64,000 nucleotides of DNA, taken from assembly GCA_014925825.1 (NCBI GenBank), contig JACGCK010000079.1, positions 62,001 through 126,000 of the forward strand. Direction: 5' to 3'. Positions 59,280-64,000 of this stretch are shown here, piece after piece. Positions within the stretch are counted from its first letter, which is position 1, and every line of letters starts with the position of its first letter. The notes under the pieces are model-generated. The model had not been told where the DNA came from, ran no database searches, and was given only the letters and a program-made list of their open reading frames with translations. The translations under genes were made by a program, and so were the position numbers. The stretch is from Pholiota molesta. Taxonomy: Eukaryota > Basidiomycota > Agaricomycetes > Agaricales > Strophariaceae.

Positions 59280-59282
59280 ATA
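59280..59282. repeat. Right target-site duplication (ATA)
   Basis: ATA directly after the right CACTG end, matching 39,916-39,918. The next 11 bp (to 59,293) repeat ATCGATA and are not in the partner arm at 60.8 kb. Confidence 0.8.
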
Positions 59283-62200
59283 GTTGATCGATAGGCCGGA
59301 ATTTTGAAAATAGACGGACAGGCGGACCTCAAATTTTAAGCTCAGCACAATGACTAAGCCGCTAAGGCGGCAACAACAAGGTCACCTTGCTGAAAGCAAT
59401 GGTCCCCCACCGTCGAAATTAGTAATCATCCTGTACATCAAACACTCACAAACAGTATCCTACGGTCCAAACGTCGAAAAATGTTGAGATGGAATGTTGG
59501 TGACGTTAGAATCACACATGACCAAACAGTATAGCACAGCCTGAGCGCCGAGCTGCATGCTCTCTAGGGTTGCAACACCTATCTCGTCGTTTACCGAGTT
59601 CTATCTGTCCACCACTGTCGGCTCGCCGCCGCCCTCGCTCCCTTGTCACCCCCGCGCCGCCGCCGTGTGCCCCTCCCCTCCACCGAGGGATGTGGGCCGG
59701 CTCTCAACTTCGCCATCGCCAGCACAACACACCACGGAATCAGAACGCGACTCAAACAGGTTCGCATGGACGGGCGGCAGCTACGAGTGTAGCCGGAAGC
59801 TATAAGGGCAACAAACAGCGTGCATCCCGGATGGGCGGCTACGGACACGAACACGGCGGACGACGCACGCATGGCGGACAGACGCGAGCAGTGAGTACGT
59901 CAGGGCTTGCGAGCGGGCTGATCACGAACGCGAACACAGCTCAACGAATGGGAAATGAATAGACGGTAGCCGCAAGTACGGCGACGCGAGTACGGCAGGG
60001 CGCAGCGACTCATACCCCACCATCTATACGTGCAAGGAGGCTGCACAGACACGCGCTCGCTGTGCGCTGCATACGCCCTGAAGCCGAGGCCTGGTCCGAG
60101 GACGAGCCCTGGCTTGGGCTTGGTATGGCCTACGGCTCAGGATCGCAAATCGGTGAGGTACTCTTCTTTTTCATTGACATTTTCTTTGAGCACTCATCTT
60201 GTCACGATTTACATGGCCACCGGAAGTTTATTTGCATATACATAAGTCTAGCTTTGCTCAGTTGTCTAGATGAAAGTGTTACAGTCATACACCGAACTTT
60301 CGTGAATCAATCTTTTTTTCCTTTGAAATCTCTACGACGACATCCAAGTACATCCAAAATTCGTTTGTGATTCATATTATACCCCGATAACATTCTATAT
60401 ACAATAGTGATTAAGAAATTATAAGATCTTTATACAAGTCTCTGTCAAGAGTGTGCAATAATAGGTACAATATGGCCAAGAAAATAGTGCACGCCACATT
60501 ATGCCTGAATAGTACGTTTGAATAAATTTGAGATGAAGAAACGAAAAATTATTCGTACCAAAACACTGAAATATGTCTTGTCCGTACTTTTTTACAGAGA
60601 GTAAATGATTATAGGTGTCGAGGAGACCGCAGGTCGACCTTTCATATAAAGAAATGATAGGAAAGGTTTGGTGATGTACAGAGAAGAAGGACTTACCATG
60701 GCATCTAATGAATTCAGAAGCCTGGGACGACCAGCCACCACAGGAGCGATCCCCCCCAAACATTGTCCCTAGCCGGTGGTCGGAGTTTAGTGCAAGATTT
60801 AGAGTCCGCATGCATCTATTTTAAAAATTCCGGCCTATCGATATGAAAGTAGCTGTAAATAAGATTACCGCATCGACCAACGTACAATCAAACTAAAAGG
60901 TCTTATTATAGGAATATGTCAACTGCAAAGAAAGGGAAAAGACAAGTATAGCGAGGAAAGACAAACAAAGAAAAAACAAACAGAACTGTGCAAAATGATA
61001 ATACAGCGGTGCGCGGTTTAGAGGTAACCGTGCCCGTTTTTCCCCCGGTCAGTCATGGAGGAGAGAATAGACACTTTGGGTGCACAAGGCGCGCTGCGCG
61101 TACGGGCCGTGGACACTGGAGTCTGGACTGGGCATCGAATGTCTTGATTTGGGAGCGACATGATGCAGATGGATGAACATACGTCGCGTTCGGAAATCCG
61201 TTCAGTACCTTTCTCGTAGATCATACAGCTGCGATCCCACAGAGCGGCGCGTGGTTGCGGGCGGAGCGTGGATGCGGGCGAAGCGTGGTGTGGGTGTCGC
61301 GGCCGATACGCGGTAGGAACTTTAAGCTGTGAGTGCACCTTGAATGCTACGGGCTTGGGTTCTATGTGGAACGAAAGGAGTGTATTCTCAGCATAAGGAG
61401 CGCTGAATAAATAAGTCGGAAAAAGAATCAAGAGGGATTTCAACGGTGCAACATACAGCTCGCTCTCACAGCAATTCGGATGCTATGTGTAGCAGCGGCA
61501 GTGGCGCAACGTCTGCCCATCCTTCGCCTCGAGGCGGATGAAGGCCTCTGAAGAGAGAAGTTGATCAAGATTCGCCGCGACGCACAACTAAGTGAATGGA
61601 TGAAGCCAAATTCGTGAAACAGAACAAGCACAAAAAAAAAAGCCATGCCGCAGGCCATGCTCTGGTGATCGCCAAACGGACGCTGCGTAACAAGACCGAT
61701 CAGGAGAGTCTTCGAACCACGAGCTCAAGCAAGTGATATCGACAGCTCCTCTGAGTGGAAACCGAGTTCGTACATTTGGCGAAGTACGATGAGCCATGGG
61801 GGCTGTGAGACGGCAGACCCTGCATGTGCCGCAGAGAAGCATTGGAAAACGACAACCATCCCATACGCGACATCGCCACCACCCGCACACTTGAAGAAAG
61901 CGCACTGCCTGATTGGATTACCCTGCAGCATTTGGTACCTGCCATGGCATGAAGCAGATCGTCAATATGGCGGCGCTGTCGAGCAATGCAAGACGAGCAG
62001 ACGAGCAACATTTATAGTTGCCAGCCCTGGTATCCAAAGTACATTTTTAGGCGCGCTCTCTCTAGAGGGTATCGGGTGCGCGGTGCGCCGAGGAATGTAG
62101 AGTGTACGAAGGAAAAATAAGTTACTCAGCTTGGCCGTCTGACGAGTGGCCAGCCCAAACATTCAACTGATTGCGATTGCTCCGTTGATCGTTCTTAGCG

Positions 62201-62638
62201 GGGAGGAGACGAGTAGTATGCATTGCTATGCGAGACGATGATTACAAGACTTCTTTGAGAGGCTAGAAGTAGACGATCTGCGCGCTGAAAGTGAGGGATG
62301 TTACTGTAAGGGCAAGTTAAGGATGTGGGTGGTAAGTACATATGAGAAAATGAACGAGCGATGCGGCAAGGTGGACCGTGCGCACATCGGCCCGTTTATC
62401 CGGGGAATCCCCAAACAGGCACTCGTCTGCATCGAATCGTGTCTTCCAGTTATCTTCTTCCCGTCGATTGCATTTCCATCCAACGTCTACGGCGAAACCT
62501 CGACATCCACCGCTCGCGCACGACTCCTTGCTTCCCCATGGTCCCCCAATGACTGGCCACGAACCAATCCATACCCTGTACGTCAACGACCGCTCAAATG
62601 GAACATGCAAAGCGATGGACGCACCTGGTACGAAATCG
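59283..62638. other. Interior of the TA-flanked element and gene-free flank
   Basis: 59,294-60,855 is the interior of the older inverted-repeat element; no transposase was recognised. From 60,858 to 62,638 only short unrelated frames occur, and the duplicated segment begins near 62,430. Confidence 0.4.
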
Positions 62639-63176
62639 CTAGTCCATACGTGCTTTGCCTTTTGAAGCGCCCCTGAACGCCCTCTCCAGGAACTCGTCGA
62701 CGTCCTCCAAGGCGATACCGTGTACCTGCGCCGCATCGCGGACCATCTGAATGTTGGCGGCAGTGGACCAGGGTAACACCAAGAACAAATGGCTGATCAG
62801 CCACCGGAAGGCTGTGGGACTGATATTCCGCACCAGCCACAGCAGGAGAGCACGGCTCTCTGGTAATTCCGTTGGCGCGCTTGATGTCGATGACCCGGTG
62901 GGAGCGGCGGCATGTGGGGACGGGGATGACGACGACGACGATGCTGGTAGTGGCGACGACGACAACGATGACGATGTTGTAGGCGGCGATGCGCCGCCGT
63001 CAGAGGAAGCAGAGGGTGAGTGGACGTCCGCAACGTCAGCGCTATCATATTGCTGAGCCGGTTGTAGCTCTCGTGCGTCCTCGTTACGCGCTCGTGACGG
63101 CACGCCTGGAGCAGGAGGGTCCTCAGTGCGATTCAGCTTCGTTGTGCACGTGTCCTGAAACTGCGCTGGGGCAAGT

Positions 63177-63189
63177 TTGTTCAATTGTT
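63177..63189. repeat. 8-bp footprint-like insertion
   Basis: TTGTT-CAA-TTGTT replaces the single TTGTT of copy A. A 5-bp duplication plus 3 residual bases fits an excision scar of an element with 5-bp target duplication. Confidence 0.4.
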
Positions 63190-63616
63190 GGGCCAGGATG
63201 GGGATCGCGTTTTGAAGTTCGTGATCGGTGACGGTGGAGGCAGCAAACATGTATAGGAGGATATGTCCGGTGAGTAGCCCCAATCTGTAGCTGTTGTATT
63301 TCGGGATGTTGACGCCAGAGCATAGTTAGCTGGGTCTGGTAACGTGATATTCGACGTAGAAGACGATGGTAGGGCATTTGGCCACGAGGGCATGGTACCT
63401 GGGAGCGACGGCTGTGGCGGTGGAAATGACGATAACGACGACGTCGTCGGCGTCGTCTCGGGAAGCCATGGCGGTAAGGCCTGATATCCATTGGCCATGA
63501 ATCCAGACACTGATCTCTGTGTATGGCCAGCCGGTTCAAATGATGTCAATGGCGGAAATGCGCCGCTCGACGCCGTCGGATCGCCACCCACCCAAGACGT
63601 TGGATCTTGCTGATTC

Positions 63617-63812
63617 TGTCAGAGAACCGGTTAAGGCCGCTTCCGAGCATCCTCGTGAGGGCTATGAGACTCAACGCGAGTAGAGAGATGTTAAGCTGTG
63701 TCTTTGCGGGTAAGGAGTACAAACGACGCGCGTACGAAATATAATCTACTCGGAGTTCCAATGGACATGTGACCGGACCAAACGCTGCAAGAGCGTAACC
63801 CAGATTCTGACA
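63617..63812. mobile_element. 196-bp MITE with TGTCAGA ends
   Basis: Comparison with copy A defines the insertion exactly. The ends read TGTCAGAGAACCGG and, in reverse complement, TGTCAGAATCTGGG, an imperfect 14-bp inverted repeat. GATTC flanks both sides (63,612-63,616; 63,813-63,817) and occurs once in copy A. There is no coding capacity. The 5-bp duplication does not settle the superfamily. Confidence 0.8.
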
Positions 63813-64000
63813 GATTCTCTGCAGAGTAATCCATCAGTGCAGGCTCCCATGGGGCCCCAGCGAGTGCCGGCGGCGGTGGCCACAACGACGACGACGTCCC
63901 GGGGAAGCGTGTTGGTGAGTAGTCATGATATATGTCAGTCGCGAATCCCGACGTTGACCTCCGAATTTCTCCTGCCAGTTCCGACGCTGACGACGACGAT

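Larger units (their letters stand above)
39899..60855. mobile_element. TA-flanked inverted-repeat element (Tc1/mariner-like ends), interrupted by the CACTA element
   Basis: The left arm starts CAGCTACTTTCATAT at 39,899 and is cut at 39,918. It resumes with GGCCGGAATTTT at 59,294-59,313. The right arm is the reverse complement at 60,816-60,855 and reads the same 40 bp with one difference. Similarity continues weakly for about 25 bp more inward. A TA dinucleotide flanks both ends (39,897-39,898 and 60,856-60,857). Without the CACTA insertion the element is about 1.6 kb and I see no transposase in it, so it is non-autonomous or decayed. The Tc1/mariner label rests only on the TA duplication and the CAG start. 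Confidence 0.5.
62430..64000. repeat. Duplicated segment, copy B (runs off the window)
   Basis: Matches 35,690-37,066 in the same orientation at an offset of about 26.7 kb. It is interrupted by a 196-bp insertion at 63,617-63,812, with an 8-bp insertion at 63,177-63,189. The (CGG)n tract is shorter here than in copy A. Confidence 0.85.
62639..64000 (-). pseudogene. Second, disrupted copy of the Ser/Pro-rich gene (5' part outside window)
   Basis: The C-terminal 200 residues are intact and match copy A closely (RALLLWLVRNISPTAFRWLI, LEDVDEFLERAFRGASKGKA), ending at 62,639. Upstream, 8 extra bases at about 63,181 shift the frame between the SWPN and KLAPAQF segments. A 196-bp MITE splits the part coding for the PTSWVGGDP region. 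With both lesions the copy cannot give the full product unless splicing removes them. Confidence 0.7.

Noticed and set aside
59294..60855. Transposase gene inside the TA-flanked element
   Set aside because: Frames up to 130 residues occur, but none has DDE/D-type motifs or transposase-like order.
1..64000. CRISPR arrays, rRNA genes and tRNA genes
   Set aside because: No regular short-repeat/spacer array and no convincing tRNA T-loop or rRNA stretch was found by eye. A covariance-model search could still reveal a tRNA.

Overview
The window looks like nuclear DNA of an agaricomycete (mushroom-forming) fungus. The genes carry many short GT-AG introns of about 45-75 bp. Several protein types are typical of that group: an aryl-alcohol-oxidase-like GMC enzyme, a NACHT NTPase, Ulp1-fused and Tnp2-type transposases, and a seven-helix membrane protein. 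Everything here is read by eye, with no database search.

Layout. 1-5.4 kb: end of a large transposase gene in which a Ulp1-type cysteine protease, a Cys/His finger and a P-element/THAP9-like core form one polypeptide. 6.6-7.5 kb: isochorismatase-family hydrolase. 9.2-16.3 kb: long SH3-TBC RabGAP gene. 16.7-26.2 kb: four host genes on the minus strand: small catalase-like protein, ABCG transporter, Vti1-type SNARE and GMC oxidoreductase. 26.2-29.8 kb: gene-poor. 29.8-32.6 kb: NACHT NTPase, then a seven-helix membrane protein at 33.9-35.1 kb and a Ser/Pro-rich repeat protein on the minus strand at 35.9-39.2 kb.

The main discovery is a complete 19.36-kb CACTA (EnSpm-type) transposon at 39,919-59,279. 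It has near-identical long terminal inverted repeats beginning CACTG and a 3-bp ATA target duplication. It encodes a Tnp2-type transposase and five accessory genes of unknown function that look coding-competent, apart from one unresolved exon junction. It also holds a truncated RBR-type RING gene fragment near its left end. Its spacers contain at least 13 copies of a roughly 25-bp motif built on GGTTTACC. It inserted into one arm of an older TA-flanked inverted-repeat element whose other arm is at 60.8 kb. To the right, 62.4-64 kb is a second, damaged copy of the Ser/Pro-rich gene, carrying a 196-bp MITE and an 8-bp footprint-like insertion.

Several conserved host genes (SH3-TBC, catalase-like, ABCG, NACHT) need single-base frame corrections, some of them in homopolymers. 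This suggests uncorrected sequence errors as much as decay. Other genes (isochorismatase, Vti1, the seven-helix protein and most transposon cargo genes) read cleanly.
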